In this document: one piece after another, positions 15,669 to 23,989 of the stretch
Position numbering within the stretch: the first letter of the stretch is position 1
Layout: the number at the start of each line of letters is the position of its first letter
DNA from: Streptomyces sp. AC558_RSS880
Lineage (GTDB): Bacteria > Actinomycetota > Actinomycetes > Streptomycetales > Streptomycetaceae
Length of the DNA stretch: 52,584 nt
Assembly (NCBI RefSeq): GCF_019049255.1
Contig: NZ_JAGMUJ010000130.1
Coordinates: 380,116-432,699 of the forward strand
Reading direction: 5' to 3'
Made by a program: the position numbers and the translations under genes
Notes under the pieces: model-generated
Database searches by the model: none
What the model saw: only the letters and a program-made list of their open reading frames with translations
Told to the model about the DNA's origin: nothing

Positions 15669-16706
15669 TCAACTGGACTCGCGTCGCACCACCGACGCCC
15701 CCAGCACCTTGTGGGCCTCGGGCGCCGCCGCGGGGTCGCGGACCGCGCGGTCGACCAGTTCGGCCAGCTCGCGGCCGGCCGGCAGTTCGAGGTGGACGGT
15801 GCTCAGCCGGGGCCGCAGCAGCCGGCCCAGCATCAGGTTGTCGGCGCCGACCACGGCGGTCTCCTCGGGGATGCGGACGCCCTCGTCCTGCAGCGCGCGC
15901 ATCAGCAGCATCGCGTACTCGTCGTTGTACGTGAACACGGCGTCGAGGCCGAGCTCGCGCCAGCGGGCGGCCAGCCGGGCGGCGGCGCCCTCGTCGTGCG
16001 CGAGCGGCAGCTCGGTGACCGTGGCGTCAGTGCCGCGCAGGGCGGCGCGCACCCCGGCCAGGCGGGGCGCGGAGAACGCCTCCAGGGCGGGCTCTCCCGG
16101 AACGACCACGCCGATCCGGCGGCGGCCCCGGTCGAAGAGGTGGGCGCCGGCGCTGTGCCCGACGACGTCGTGGTCCATGAGCAGGGCGTGCGCGCCCTCG
16201 ACGGGCTCGGGACCGAGGGTGACGACGGCCCGCGCCCCGGAGCGTTTGAGCACCTCGACGCCGCGCGGGCCGAGCCCGGAGCCGGGCACCAGGACCGCCA
16301 CGGGCCTCAGCTCGGCCCAGGCGCGGGCGGCCTCGTCGTCGTGCAGGCCGACGGTGCCGTACTGCACGACCGTGTAGTCGAGGCGGGCCAGGGAGCCCTG
16401 GAGATCGTTGATGAACTGGCTGTAGAGCGGCCCGACGGGAAAGGCGGGCGCGGGCATCAGGACCGTACGGCTGTGTCCGGCGCGCAGGCTGCGGGCCGCC
16501 GCGTGCGGCACGTACCCGAGTTCCCTCGCGGCCTCGCGGACACGGCGGCGGGTGGGTTCGCTGATCCGGACGGCACCGGCGTTGTTCAGGACGTAGGAGA
16601 CGGTCGCGCGCGAGACGCCGGCCAGCCGGGCCACATCGGCACTCGTGGGTACGGAGCGCGTCGGTGCGGGGGACGCGGACGCGGGCGTGTTCGTTATCTG
16701 CACCAT
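15669..16706 (-). CDS. LacI/GalR-family transcriptional regulator
   Basis: Repressor of 345 residues. The N-terminal helix-turn-helix and hinge helix are clear (ADVARLAGVSRATVSYVLNN, then TRRRVREAARELGYVPHAAA). The C-terminal ligand-binding domain is of the Peripla_BP_3 type (RRRIGVVVPGEP, FTYNDEYAMLLMRALQDEGV, ETAVVGADN). The ATG encoding MVQITN was chosen; the earlier in-frame ATG overlaps the AAGGA ribosome site itself. No sugar-uptake genes adjoin it, so its ligand is unknown. It could act on the distant operator at 7505, but nothing here proves that. Confidence 0.9.
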   Translation of the reverse strand: MVQITNTPASASPAPTRSVPTSADVARLAGVSRATVSYVLNNAGAVRISEPTRRRVREAARELGYVPHAAARSLRAGHSRTVLMPAPAFPVGPLYSQFINDLQGSLARLDYTVVQYGTVGLHDDEAARAWAELRPVAVLVPGSGLGPRGVEVLKRSGARAVVTLGPEPVEGAHALLMDHDVVGHSAGAHLFDRGRRRIGVVVPGEPALEAFSAPRLAGVRAALRGTDATVTELPLAHDEGAAARLAARWRELGLDAVFTYNDEYAMLLMRALQDEGVRIPEETAVVGADNLMLGRLLRPRLSTVHLELPAGRELAELVDRAVRDPAAAPEAHKVLGASVVRRESS

Positions 16707-16767
16707 GACGTACGGCATCCTTGCAGAAGCCGTAACCGGGCGATCAGGTGGGTGAGTTGATACCCCG

Positions 16768-17430
16768 TCAGCGGGCGGGCGCCGGGCCCGTCACCCGGCC
16801 GACCAGGTCCAGCCACGCGGACTCCAGCCGCTCCGGCGGCATGCCGCACTGCCGTATCAGATGGTGGATCAGGGCGGGGTCGAGCTGGGCCATCAGCGTG
16901 TGGGCGAGGACCTCGCAGTCCGCGTCCGGGACCGCCTCGCGCAGCAGCAGGGTCACGTGGTGGCGCAGGACGCGGCGGGGCGGACTGGTGAAGCGGCGGC
17001 CCGCTCCCGGTTCGGCCGCCAGCTGCAGTTCCAGCTCCTCGGTGGTGCGGCGGAGCATCGCGAGGCCGAAGGCGCGCAGCCGCTCGGCCGGGGGCGCGCC
17101 CGGCCCGAGCGGCGGGGGTCCGGTGAGGAAGGCGGCCTGGAACTTCTTCTCGGAGTGGTCGAGGAGGGCGGTGAGCAGGCCGGTGCGGTCGCCGAAGCGG
17201 CGGAAGACCGTCCCCTTGCCCACGCGGGCCGCCGCCGCGACCTCCTCCATGGTGATGCTGTCGGCCCCGCGCTCGGCCACGAGCCGCGCGGCCGCCTCCA
17301 GCAGGCGGGCCCGGTTGCGTGCGGCGTCGGCGCGCAGGCAGGGCTCGTCGGGGCCGGTTCCGAGTTGCAGCAACTCCTGCGGCTGTGCGGGGTCCTGGGG
17401 TGCCGGGACGGGCGGCGGCGCGGCGGACAT
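16768..17430 (-). CDS. TetR-family transcriptional regulator
   Basis: Repressor of 220 residues with the TetR helix-turn-helix at ~38-85 (ARLLEAAARLVAERGADSIT, VAAAARVGKGTVFRRFGDRT) and an unassigned C-terminal ligand domain. No clear ribosome site precedes the ATG. A TACGCT sits six bases before it, which fits a leaderless transcript. It is divergent from an FMN reductase gene, and two GGACC-N2-GGTCC operators lie between them, so it most likely represses both genes. By analogy with similar pairs a quinone or electrophile ligand is plausible but unproven. Confidence 0.9.
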   Translation of the reverse strand: MSAAPPPVPAPQDPAQPQELLQLGTGPDEPCLRADAARNRARLLEAAARLVAERGADSITMEEVAAAARVGKGTVFRRFGDRTGLLTALLDHSEKKFQAAFLTGPPPLGPGAPPAERLRAFGLAMLRRTTEELELQLAAEPGAGRRFTSPPRRVLRHHVTLLLREAVPDADCEVLAHTLMAQLDPALIHHLIRQCGMPPERLESAWLDLVGRVTGPAPAR

Positions 17431-17460
17431 GAAGCCAGCGTAAAGCATCGGGAAGAAACT

Positions 17461-17510
17461 GGACCGCGGTCCGGTTGAAGTGCTACAACAGAGAAACGGA
17501 CCCCGGTCCG
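17461..17510. promoter_or_regulatory. Two TetR-type operators (GGACC-N2-GGTCC)
   Basis: GGACCGCGGTCC (17461-17472) and CGGACCCCGGTCCG (17497-17510) share half-site GGACC with centre-to-centre distance of 37 bases. They lie between the divergent TetR and FMN-reductase genes and flank the likely promoters. A further GTTG/CAAC pair (17474-17489) sits between them. Confidence 0.8.
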
Positions 17511-17550
17511 GATTGTTTCGGCGATGTTTCAGCACCCCCTGGAGCCCCTC

Positions 17551-18114
17551 ATGTCTGTTCGCATCCTCGCCCTCGTCGGCAGCCTCCGCGCCGGTTCGCA
17601 CAACCGTCAGCTCGCCGAGGCCGCTGTCAAGCTCGCTCCCGCGGGCGCCGAGGTGTCGCTCCACGAAGGGCTGGCGGAGATCCCCTTCTACAACGAGGAC
17701 ATCGACGTCGAGGGCACCGTGCCGGCCGCCGCCGCCAAGCTGCGCGAGGCCGCCGCGGGCGCCGACGCGCTGCTGCTCTTCACGCCCGAGTACAACGGCA
17801 CGATGCCGGCCGTCCTGAAGAACGCCATCGACTGGCTGTCCCGCCCCTACGGCGCCGGCGCCATCAGCGGCAAGCCGGTCGTCGTGATCGGTACCGCCTT
17901 CGGCCAGTACGGCGGTGTCTGGGCCCACGACGACGCCCGCAAGTCCGTGGGCATCGCGGGCGGCAAGGTGATCGAGGACATCAAGCTCTCCATCCCCGGC
18001 TCGGTGACCCGCTTCGCCGAGACCCACCCGGCGGACGACGACGAGGTCGCCGGCCAGCTGACCGAGGTCATCACCCGCCTCCACGGCCTCGCCGGCGAGC
18101 CGGTTGCGGCCTGA
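17551..18114 (+). CDS. NAD(P)H-dependent FMN reductase / quinone-reductase-like flavoprotein
   Basis: Flavodoxin-like enzyme of 187 residues in the NADPH-dependent FMN reductase (ArsH/ChrR/SsuE-like) family. The phosphate-binding loop is GSLRAGSHNRQLA near the N-terminus; PEYNGTMPAVLKNAIDWLSR is the family signature. The ATG after GGAGCCCCTC was chosen over one 27 bases upstream. Members reduce FMN, quinones, chromate or azo compounds. Control by the divergent TetR gene suggests induction by a small molecule. A 21-base-pair hairpin directly follows. Confidence 0.9.
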   Translation: MSVRILALVGSLRAGSHNRQLAEAAVKLAPAGAEVSLHEGLAEIPFYNEDIDVEGTVPAAAAKLREAAAGADALLLFTPEYNGTMPAVLKNAIDWLSRPYGAGAISGKPVVVIGTAFGQYGGVWAHDDARKSVGIAGGKVIEDIKLSIPGSVTRFAETHPADDDEVAGQLTEVITRLHGLAGEPVAA

Positions 18115-18125
18115 TCCACCTCACT

Positions 18126-18170
18126 CCGAAACGCCGGAGAGGCTGAGTCTCAGCCTCTCCGGCGTTTCGG
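18126..18170. terminator. Very strong terminator (21-bp perfect stem)
   Basis: Bases 18126-18146 and 18150-18170 are perfectly complementary around a three-base loop (GTC). The hairpin starts 12 bases after the FMN-reductase stop. Confidence 0.9.
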
Positions 18171-18178
18171 GAGCGGGG

Positions 18179-18197
18179 CCCGGGGCGGAGCCCCGGG
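18179..18197. terminator. Second hairpin between convergent genes
   Basis: CCCGGGGC and GCCCCGGG pair around GGA. It lies between the FMN reductase and XdhC-like genes and may end transcription from the xdhC side. Similar short CCCGGGG hairpins are frequent in Streptomyces. Confidence 0.55.
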
Positions 18198-18271
18198 TTC
18201 GGGACGGGAAGGGGCGGTGGGGGCGAAACCCCTCACCCGACGCGGCGGAACCGGACCCCGTGTCCAAGGAC

Positions 18272-19447
18272 TCAGGCAGCCGCCGGCGCGGACCGCCCGT
18301 CACGGTGGATCGGCGTTCGCAAGCCCGTCAGGGGAACGCCCGTGCCGCCCCGGCGGGTGGCGACGATCTCCGCCGCGATGGACAGGGCCGTCTCCTCCGG
18401 GGTGCGGGCGCCGAGGTCGAGGCCGATCGGGGAACGCAGGCGGGCCAGCTCCCGCTCCCCCACGCCCGCCTCGCGCAGGCGGCGCTCGCGGTCGGCGTGG
18501 GTGCGCCGGGAGCCCATCGCCCCGACGAACGCCACCGGCAGCCCCAGCGCCACCTCCAGCAGCGGTACGTCGAACTTCACGTCGTGGGTGAGGACGCACA
18601 GCACCGTGCGCGCGTCGGTCTCCGTGCTCCGCAGATAGCGGTGCGGCCAGTCGACCACGATCTCGTCGGCCTCCGGGAAGCGGGCCCCGGTCGCGAACAC
18701 GGGCCGCGCGTCGCACACCGTGACGTGGTAGCCGAGGAACTTCCCCGCCCGCACCAGCGCCGCCGCGAAGTCGATCGCCCCGAAGACGATCATGCGGGGC
18801 GGCGGCACCGAGGACTCCACGAACAGGGTCAGACCACCGGGGCAGTACGACCCTCCCCCAGACTCCGTCCGGGGGGACTCCCCTCTCGCTCCGCTCGCAG
18901 CCACGGCGACCGTACCGGTGCGGCCCGCTTCCAACAGGGCCCCGGCCTCCCCGGCCGCCGTCCGGTCCAGCTCGGGAACCCCGCCGAGGCCGCCCTCGTA
19001 CGATCCGTCCGGGTGGACGAACAGGGCCCTGCCGAGAAGTTCCGCCGGGCCCTCGACGACCCGGGCGAGTGCCCCCGGCCCGCCCTGGAGGACGGCCGAC
19101 AGCGCCGCCCGCAGCACCTGCCGGACGGGAGCCCGCACACCGACCGGGGTCACCATGATGTCGATGACCCCGCCGCAGGTCAGGCCGACGGCGAAGGCGT
19201 CCTCGTCGCTGTAGCCGAACCGCTCGACACGGCTCTCGCCGTCCGCGAGCGCCTGGGCGCACAGGTCGTACACCGCGCCCTCCACGCACCCGCCGGACAC
19301 CGAGCCGACGACCGTTCCCCCGCTGTCGACGGCGAGGGCGGCGCCGGGGCCGCGCGGCGCGCTGCCGCCCACGGACACCACCGTGGCCACGGCGAACTCC
19401 CTGTCCTCGGTCAGCCAGCGGTGCAGCTCGCCGGCGATGTCAAACAC
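18272..19447 (-). CDS. XdhC/CoxI-family molybdenum-cofactor insertion factor
   Basis: Chaperone that sulfurates or inserts molybdenum cofactor in xanthine-dehydrogenase-type enzymes; 391 residues. The GTG follows GGGAGG and overlaps the end of the Mo-subunit gene by 8 bases, so it is last in the operon. The N-terminal XdhC domain shows TVVSVGGSAPRGPGAALAV and GSVSGGCVEGAVYD; the C-terminal Rossmann domain shows MIVFGAIDFAAALVRAGKFL and FVGAMGSRRTHADR. Residues ~184-199 (GARGESPRTESGGGS) come from a palindromic repeat inserted in frame, placed in a linker between the domains. Confidence 0.9.
   Translation of the reverse strand: MFDIAGELHRWLTEDREFAVATVVSVGGSAPRGPGAALAVDSGGTVVGSVSGGCVEGAVYDLCAQALADGESRVERFGYSDEDAFAVGLTCGGVIDIMVTPVGVRAPVRQVLRAALSAVLQGGPGALARVVEGPAELLGRALFVHPDGSYEGGLGGVPELDRTAAGEAGALLEAGRTGTVAVAASGARGESPRTESGGGSYCPGGLTLFVESSVPPPRMIVFGAIDFAAALVRAGKFLGYHVTVCDARPVFATGARFPEADEIVVDWPHRYLRSTETDARTVLCVLTHDVKFDVPLLEVALGLPVAFVGAMGSRRTHADRERRLREAGVGERELARLRSPIGLDLGARTPEETALSIAAEIVATRRGGTGVPLTGLRTPIHRDGRSAPAAA
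18851..18897. repeat. Repeat family A variant inside the xdhC-like coding sequence
   Basis: CCTCCCCCAGACTCCGTCCG then GGGGGACTCC resembles the intergenic elements at 13401 and 15538 (CCCTCCCCCA...GGACCCCC). Here it is translated without breaking the frame. It encodes a Gly/Ser/Arg-rich inter-domain linker. Confidence 0.6.
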
Positions 19448-21560
19448 GTGGTCCTCCCGCCTCCAGTACCCGGTCCGGACGGATGGGCAGGTTCCGGTGC
19501 CGTACGCCGGTCGCGTGCCAGACCGCGTTGGCGACGGCCGCCGCCGCGCCCACGATGCCGACCTCGCCGATGCCCTTGATGCCGACGGGGTCGTCGGGGT
19601 CCGGGTCGTCGATCCAGTCCGCCTCGACCGTCGGCACGTCGGCGTGGGTGGCGACGTGGTAGCCGGCCAGATCGGCGCCGTAGAGGCCGCCAAAGGCCCG
19701 GTCCCGGACCGCCTCCTCGTGCAGGGCCATCGAGATGCCCCAGGTCATGCCGCCCACGAGCTGACCGCGCGCGGTGAGCGGGTTGACGATCCGGCCCGCG
19801 GCGAAGATGCCGAGCATCCGCCGCACCCGCACCTCGCCGGTGGCGACGTCCACGGCCACCTCGGCGAACTGCGCCCCGAAGGAGTGCCGTTCCTTCTGGG
19901 CGAGGGCGCCCAGGGCGGCGGTGGTGTCGGACCGTACGGTGATGCCCTCCGGCGGCACGGCGCCTCCCGGAACGAGCCGGTCCCGCAGTTCCCCGGCGGC
20001 GGCCGTGATCGCCCAGGCCCAGGAGCGGGTGCCCATGGAGCCGCCCGCGATCCCCGCCGGGCCGAAGTCGCTGTCGCCGATGTGCACCCGGACCCGGTCG
20101 GGCGCCACCCGGAGCGCGTCGGCGGCCACCAGGGTGAGCGCCGTGCGCGCCCCGGTGCCGATGTCGGCCGCGGCGATCCGCACGGTGAAGGTGCCGTCCG
20201 CCTCCGCGGTCACCGCGGCCGTCGACGGAAGGGCGCCCGAGGGGAAGGAGGCCGCGGCCGTGCCCGTGCCGAGCAGCCAGCGCCCCTCACGGCGCGTCCC
20301 CGGGCGCGGGTCACGGTCGGCCCAGCCGAAACGGCGGGCGCCCTCGCGGAAGCAGGCGGCGAGGTTGCGGCCGGCGAACGGCAGCCCGGAGACCGGTCCG
20401 TGCTCGGGATCGTTGCGCAGCCGCAGCTCGACCGGGTCGATGCCGCACCGCTCGGCGAGTTCGTCGAGCGCCGCCTCCAGCGCGAACGACCCGGGCGCCT
20501 CGCCCGGCCCGCGCATCCACGTCGGGGACGGCACGTCCAGCCGTACGACCTCGTTCGAGGTGCGGTGGGCGTCGGCGTCGTACATCACGCGCGCCACACC
20601 GGCGCTCGGCTCGACGAACTCCCAGACCGTGGACGTCTGGTTCAGTGCGCGGTGCTCGAGGGCGCGCAGCCGGCCGTCGGAGTCGGCGCCGAGCCGGACC
20701 CGCTGGACCGTGGGGCTGCGGTAACCGGTGAGCGAGAACATCTGACGGCGCGTCAGCACTACGCGGACCGGCCGTCGCAGGGCGGTCGCGGCCATCACGG
20801 CGGAGACCTGGTGGGCCCGTACGCCCTTGCTGCCGAAGCCGCCGCCGACGTGCTCGGAGCGCACCCGCACCGCGGACGCGTCCAGTGAGAACATCCGCGT
20901 GATCTCGTCGGCGACCCAGGTGGTGCCCTGGTTGGAGTCGACGACCTCGAGCCGGCCGCCGTCCCACAGGGCGGTCGCCGCGTGCGGCTCCATCATGGCG
21001 TGGTGCTCTTCGGGCGTGGTGTACTCCACGTCCACCACGTGGGCACAGGCGGCGAGTTCGGCCTCCAGGTCGCCCTTCTCCGTCACCGCGGGCATGTGTC
21101 CGTCCACCGGGTAGGCGTCCGGGCGGCCGGCGGAGAGCTCGATGTCGTGCGGCTCCTGCTCGTAGGTGACGACGAGCGCCTCGGCGGCCTCCCGGGCCTG
21201 CTCCGGCGTCTCGGCGACGACGAGCGCGACGGGCCAGCCGGCGTGCGGGACCCGGTCGTTCTGGAAGACCGCGGCCGTCGGGTCCGGCGGAACGCCCAGC
21301 ATGCCGACGTAGTCGATGTCGAGGCGCGGGGCGTTCCCGTGGTGCAGGACGGTGAGCACGCCCGGCATGTCGAGCACCGGTCCGGTCCCGACGGACAGGA
21401 TCCGGCCGCGGGCGACGGTGGACAGCACCAGCCAGCCGTGGGCGAGGTCGGCGAAGGGGATCTCGCCGGCGTAGCGGGCGGCGCCGGTGACCTTGTCGCG
21501 GCCCTCGACGCGGGTGTGCGCGGTGCCGACGGCGCCCGTCATCGTCGTGGCGGTGGTCAT
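19440..21560 (-). CDS. Xanthine dehydrogenase-family molybdopterin-binding subunit
   Basis: Large catalytic subunit of a molybdenum hydroxylase, 706 residues, expected to hydroxylate a purine or aldehyde with water as oxygen donor. Motifs: VGGGFGSKG, the Moco loop RGPGEAPGSFALEAALDELA, and the C-terminal GIKGIGEVGIVGAA, whose Glu is the usual base. Its ATG overlaps the FAD-subunit stop (ATGA). Prokaryotic three-subunit layout (2Fe-2S, FAD, Mo) is followed here. Arg/Glu residues that decide xanthine against aldehyde specificity cannot be assigned by eye, so the substrate remains open. From memory S. coelicolor SCO1131-1133 (xdhABC) is similar. Confidence 0.92.
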   Translation of the reverse strand: MTTATTMTGAVGTAHTRVEGRDKVTGAARYAGEIPFADLAHGWLVLSTVARGRILSVGTGPVLDMPGVLTVLHHGNAPRLDIDYVGMLGVPPDPTAAVFQNDRVPHAGWPVALVVAETPEQAREAAEALVVTYEQEPHDIELSAGRPDAYPVDGHMPAVTEKGDLEAELAACAHVVDVEYTTPEEHHAMMEPHAATALWDGGRLEVVDSNQGTTWVADEITRMFSLDASAVRVRSEHVGGGFGSKGVRAHQVSAVMAATALRRPVRVVLTRRQMFSLTGYRSPTVQRVRLGADSDGRLRALEHRALNQTSTVWEFVEPSAGVARVMYDADAHRTSNEVVRLDVPSPTWMRGPGEAPGSFALEAALDELAERCGIDPVELRLRNDPEHGPVSGLPFAGRNLAACFREGARRFGWADRDPRPGTRREGRWLLGTGTAAASFPSGALPSTAAVTAEADGTFTVRIAAADIGTGARTALTLVAADALRVAPDRVRVHIGDSDFGPAGIAGGSMGTRSWAWAITAAAGELRDRLVPGGAVPPEGITVRSDTTAALGALAQKERHSFGAQFAEVAVDVATGEVRVRRMLGIFAAGRIVNPLTARGQLVGGMTWGISMALHEEAVRDRAFGGLYGADLAGYHVATHADVPTVEADWIDDPDPDDPVGIKGIGEVGIVGAAAAVANAVWHATGVRHRNLPIRPDRVLEAGGPRV

Positions 21561-22549
21561 CGGGCGGCCTCCTCGGCGAGTTCGGACAGCACGGCCACCA
21601 CCAGGTTGCGCATGAGTGTCACCTTGTATCCATTGTCGGGCAGCGGCCTGGCGGCCGCGAGTTCGGCGTCCGCCGCCGCCGCGAAGTACTCCGCGGTGGC
21701 CGGGGCGCCGTTCAGCACGCGTTCGGCGGCGCGGGCCCGCCAGGGCCGGGACGCCACGGCCCCGAAGGCGAGGCGGGCCTCACGGACGACTCCCCCGCTG
21801 ACGTCGAGGGCGGCGGCGACCGAGCCGATCGCGAAGGCGTACGAGGCGCGTTCGCGGACCTTGCGGTAGCGCGAGTGGGCGGCGACCGGCGCCGGCGGCA
21901 GGGTGACGTGGGTGATGAGCGCGCCGGGCGGCAGGGCGGTCTCCCGGTGCGGGGTGTCGCCCACCGGGAGGTAGAAGTCGGCCAGCGGCAACTCCCCGGG
22001 CCCGTCGGCGGTCTCGTAGGAGACGACCGCGTCGAAGGCGGTCAGCGCCACACCCATGTCGGAGGGGTGGACGGCCACGCAGTGGTCGGAGGCGCCCAGG
22101 ACGGCGTGGTTGCGGTGCTCGCCCTCGACGGCGGGGCAACCGCTGCCGGGAGCGCGCTTGTTGCAGGGCTTGGTCACATCGGTGAAGTAGCCGCAGCGGG
22201 TGCGCTGGAGCAGATTGCCGCCGACGGTGGCCATGTTGCGCAACTGCCCGGAGGCACCGGCGAGTACGGCTTGGGCGAGGGCGGGGTAGTTCCGCCGGAC
22301 GCCGGGGTGCGCGGCGAGGTCGCTGTTGGTGACGGTGGCGCCGATGCGCAGTCCGCCGCCGTCGGCCGGCTCGATCCGGTCCAGCGGGAGGGTGCGGACG
22401 TCGACGAGCCGGGCCGGGCGCTCGACGCCGTTCTTCATCAGGTCGACGAGGTTGGTGCCGCCGCCGAGGTAGCGGGCGTCGGGGTCGGCGTCGAGCAGCG
22501 CCACCGCGCCCGAGACGTCGTCGGCGCGCCGGTAGTCGAACTCCCTCAC
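21557..22549 (-). CDS. Xanthine dehydrogenase-family FAD-binding subunit
   Basis: Middle electron-transfer subunit, 330 residues, carrying FAD between the iron-sulfur subunit and NAD or another acceptor. FAD loops are visible: ARYLGGGTNLVDLMKNGV near the N-terminus and RNMATVGGNLLQRTRC, as in the CO-dehydrogenase/xanthine-dehydrogenase flavoprotein family. A cysteine-rich insert (RCGYFTDVTKPCNKRAPGSG) matches the YagS-type subgroup, which binds an extra 4Fe-4S cluster. GTG start overlaps the upstream stop (GTGA), and its own stop overlaps the next start (ATGA). This subgroup often oxidises aldehydes. Confidence 0.92.
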   Translation of the reverse strand: MREFDYRRADDVSGAVALLDADPDARYLGGGTNLVDLMKNGVERPARLVDVRTLPLDRIEPADGGGLRIGATVTNSDLAAHPGVRRNYPALAQAVLAGASGQLRNMATVGGNLLQRTRCGYFTDVTKPCNKRAPGSGCPAVEGEHRNHAVLGASDHCVAVHPSDMGVALTAFDAVVSYETADGPGELPLADFYLPVGDTPHRETALPPGALITHVTLPPAPVAAHSRYRKVRERASYAFAIGSVAAALDVSGGVVREARLAFGAVASRPWRARAAERVLNGAPATAEYFAAAADAELAAARPLPDNGYKVTLMRNLVVAVLSELAEEAAR

Positions 22550-23103
22550 GCCGCGGCCTCCTCGGTCTCGTTGCGGCTCTCGGCGGCCGCGCGGGCGACC
22601 GCCTCGACGATCTGTACGTACGCGCTGCAGCGGCACAGGTTGCCGCTCATGCGTTCCTTGATCTCCTCGGGGGTCAGGGGCGGCGGTCCCGCCTCGGGAC
22701 GCACGTCCCCGGTGACGGCGCTGGGCCAGCCCGCCGCGTGCTCCTCGATGACGGCGACGGCCGAACAGATCTGGCCGGGGGTGCAGTAGCCGCACTGGAA
22801 GCCGTCCAGGTCGAGGAAGGCCTGCTGCACCGGGTGCAGCCGGTCCCCGTCGGCCAGGCCCTCCACGGTGGTGATCTCGCGCCCGTCGGACGCGACGGCC
22901 AGTTGCAGGCAGGACACGGTGCGGCGGCCGTCGACCAGGACCGTGCAGGCGCCGCACTGTCCCTGGTCGCAGCCTTTCTTGGTGCCGGTCAGATCGAGGC
23001 GCTCGCGCAGGGCGTCGAGCAGGGTGGTGCGGTGGTCGACGGACAGCGTGTGCTTCTCGCCGTTGATGTTCAAGGTGACGCTGCTGGACGTCGAGGGGGC
23101 CAT
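22546..23103 (-). CDS. Xanthine dehydrogenase-family 2Fe-2S subunit
   Basis: First gene of the operon; 185 residues with two [2Fe-2S] clusters. The plant-ferredoxin-like cluster is KKGCDQGQCGACTVLVDG with a further Cys in VSCLQLA. The helical cluster is FQCGYCTPGQICSA and GNLCRCSAYVQIVEAV. The ATG was chosen by AAGG seven bases upstream and because the frame before it shows no family similarity. Ser/Thr-rich first residues carry no twin-arginine signal, so a cytosolic complex is expected. Its promoter region is shared with the divergent TetR gene. Confidence 0.93.
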   Translation of the reverse strand: MAPSTSSSVTLNINGEKHTLSVDHRTTLLDALRERLDLTGTKKGCDQGQCGACTVLVDGRRTVSCLQLAVASDGREITTVEGLADGDRLHPVQQAFLDLDGFQCGYCTPGQICSAVAVIEEHAAGWPSAVTGDVRPEAGPPPLTPEEIKERMSGNLCRCSAYVQIVEAVARAAAESRNETEEAAA

Positions 23104-23374
23104 GAGCAGCCTTCTTTCAGGGATCTGGAAGGCGGACGAGTCGATGACGTGAGGGGTGGGCTGTACGGAACGTGGGGCGTTCGGGAGCATGGGGCAGAGG
23201 GGGAGGGCCGGGAACACACCGGTCGTCGCGGGCATGCCACCGGGCGTCCCGCGCCGTCCGTGTCCACCGATACGATGGACCCGAAGCGGACAGCTGTCCG
23301 TTACTCCGAAAACGTAGTGGACAACTGTCCGGTTAGCAAGGACGGGTTTCGGTCACGGCCCGGGAGGAGGACGA
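23104..23374. other. 271-base divergent control region of xdh and xdhR-like genes
   Basis: No gene is visible. The right half carries the two operators; the left half (23104-23260) is the xdh leader, without an obvious hairpin. Confidence 0.5.
23287..23331. promoter_or_regulatory. Two XdhR-type TetR operators (GGACA-N2-TGTCC)
   Basis: CGGACAGCTGTCCG (23287-23300) is a perfect palindrome, and TGGACAACTGTCCG (23318-23331) repeats GGACA-N2-TGTCC 31 bases away. They lie between the xdh operon and the TetR gene, so both directions are probably repressed. Confidence 0.85.
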
Positions 23375-23989
23375 GTGGGGCACAAGAAGGACGCGTCCCC
23401 CTGCGCGCGGACGCCGCGGAGCACGGCGGCACCCCTGCGCTCGGACGCGCAGCGCAACCGCGAGCGCATCCTGGAGGTGGCCCTCGTCGAACTCACGCGC
23501 TCGGCGGAGACCCCGCTGAGCGTGATCGCCAAGAAGGCGGGCGTCGGGCAGGGCACGTTCTACCGGAACTTCCCCAGCCGCGAGGCCCTCGTCATGGAGA
23601 TCTACCGGTACGAGATGCAGCAGGTGGCGGACAGCGCGGCGCGGTTGCTGGGCACGCGGGAGCCCGACTGCGCGCTGCGCGAGTGGATGGACGGGCTCGC
23701 CCGCTTCGCCATGACCAAGGCCGGGCTGGCCGACGCCATCCGGCAGGCCACCAGCGGACCGGGCAGCCCGGCGAAGCCGGGACACAGTCCGGTGACCGAG
23801 GCGGCGGAACTCCTGCTGCGCAGTTGCGAGGAGGCCGGATCCATTCGCCCGGGGGTGACCGCGGACGATCTCGTCCTCGCCATCGGCGGTCTCTGGCAGC
23901 TCGACCCCGCCGAGGACTGGCAGCCGCGCGCCACCCGGCTGCTGGACCTGGTCATGGACGGCCTGCGGGCGGGGGCACCGGGGCGGTAG
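23375..23989 (+). CDS. XdhR-like TetR-family regulator
   Basis: Repressor of 204 residues, GTG start after GGGAGGAGG. The helix-turn-helix is at ~28-72 (RERILEVALVELTRSAETPL, AGVGQGTFYRNFPSREALV). The C-terminal domain resembles the SCO4850/XdhR-type ligand domain (AMTKAGLADAIRQAT, SIRPGVTADDLVLAIGGLW). Gene position matches S. coelicolor XdhR, which represses xdhABC and is tied to nucleotide metabolism and development (from memory). Two matching operators lie upstream. The 3' end overlaps the frame of a LysR remnant on the other strand. Confidence 0.88.
   Translation: MGHKKDASPCARTPRSTAAPLRSDAQRNRERILEVALVELTRSAETPLSVIAKKAGVGQGTFYRNFPSREALVMEIYRYEMQQVADSAARLLGTREPDCALREWMDGLARFAMTKAGLADAIRQATSGPGSPAKPGHSPVTEAAELLLRSCEEAGSIRPGVTADDLVLAIGGLWQLDPAEDWQPRATRLLDLVMDGLRAGAPGR

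Noticed and set aside
15669..16706. Assigning the LacI regulator as repressor of the 7505 operator
   Set aside because: Nine kb apart, and the palindrome is not found in front of the regulator itself.
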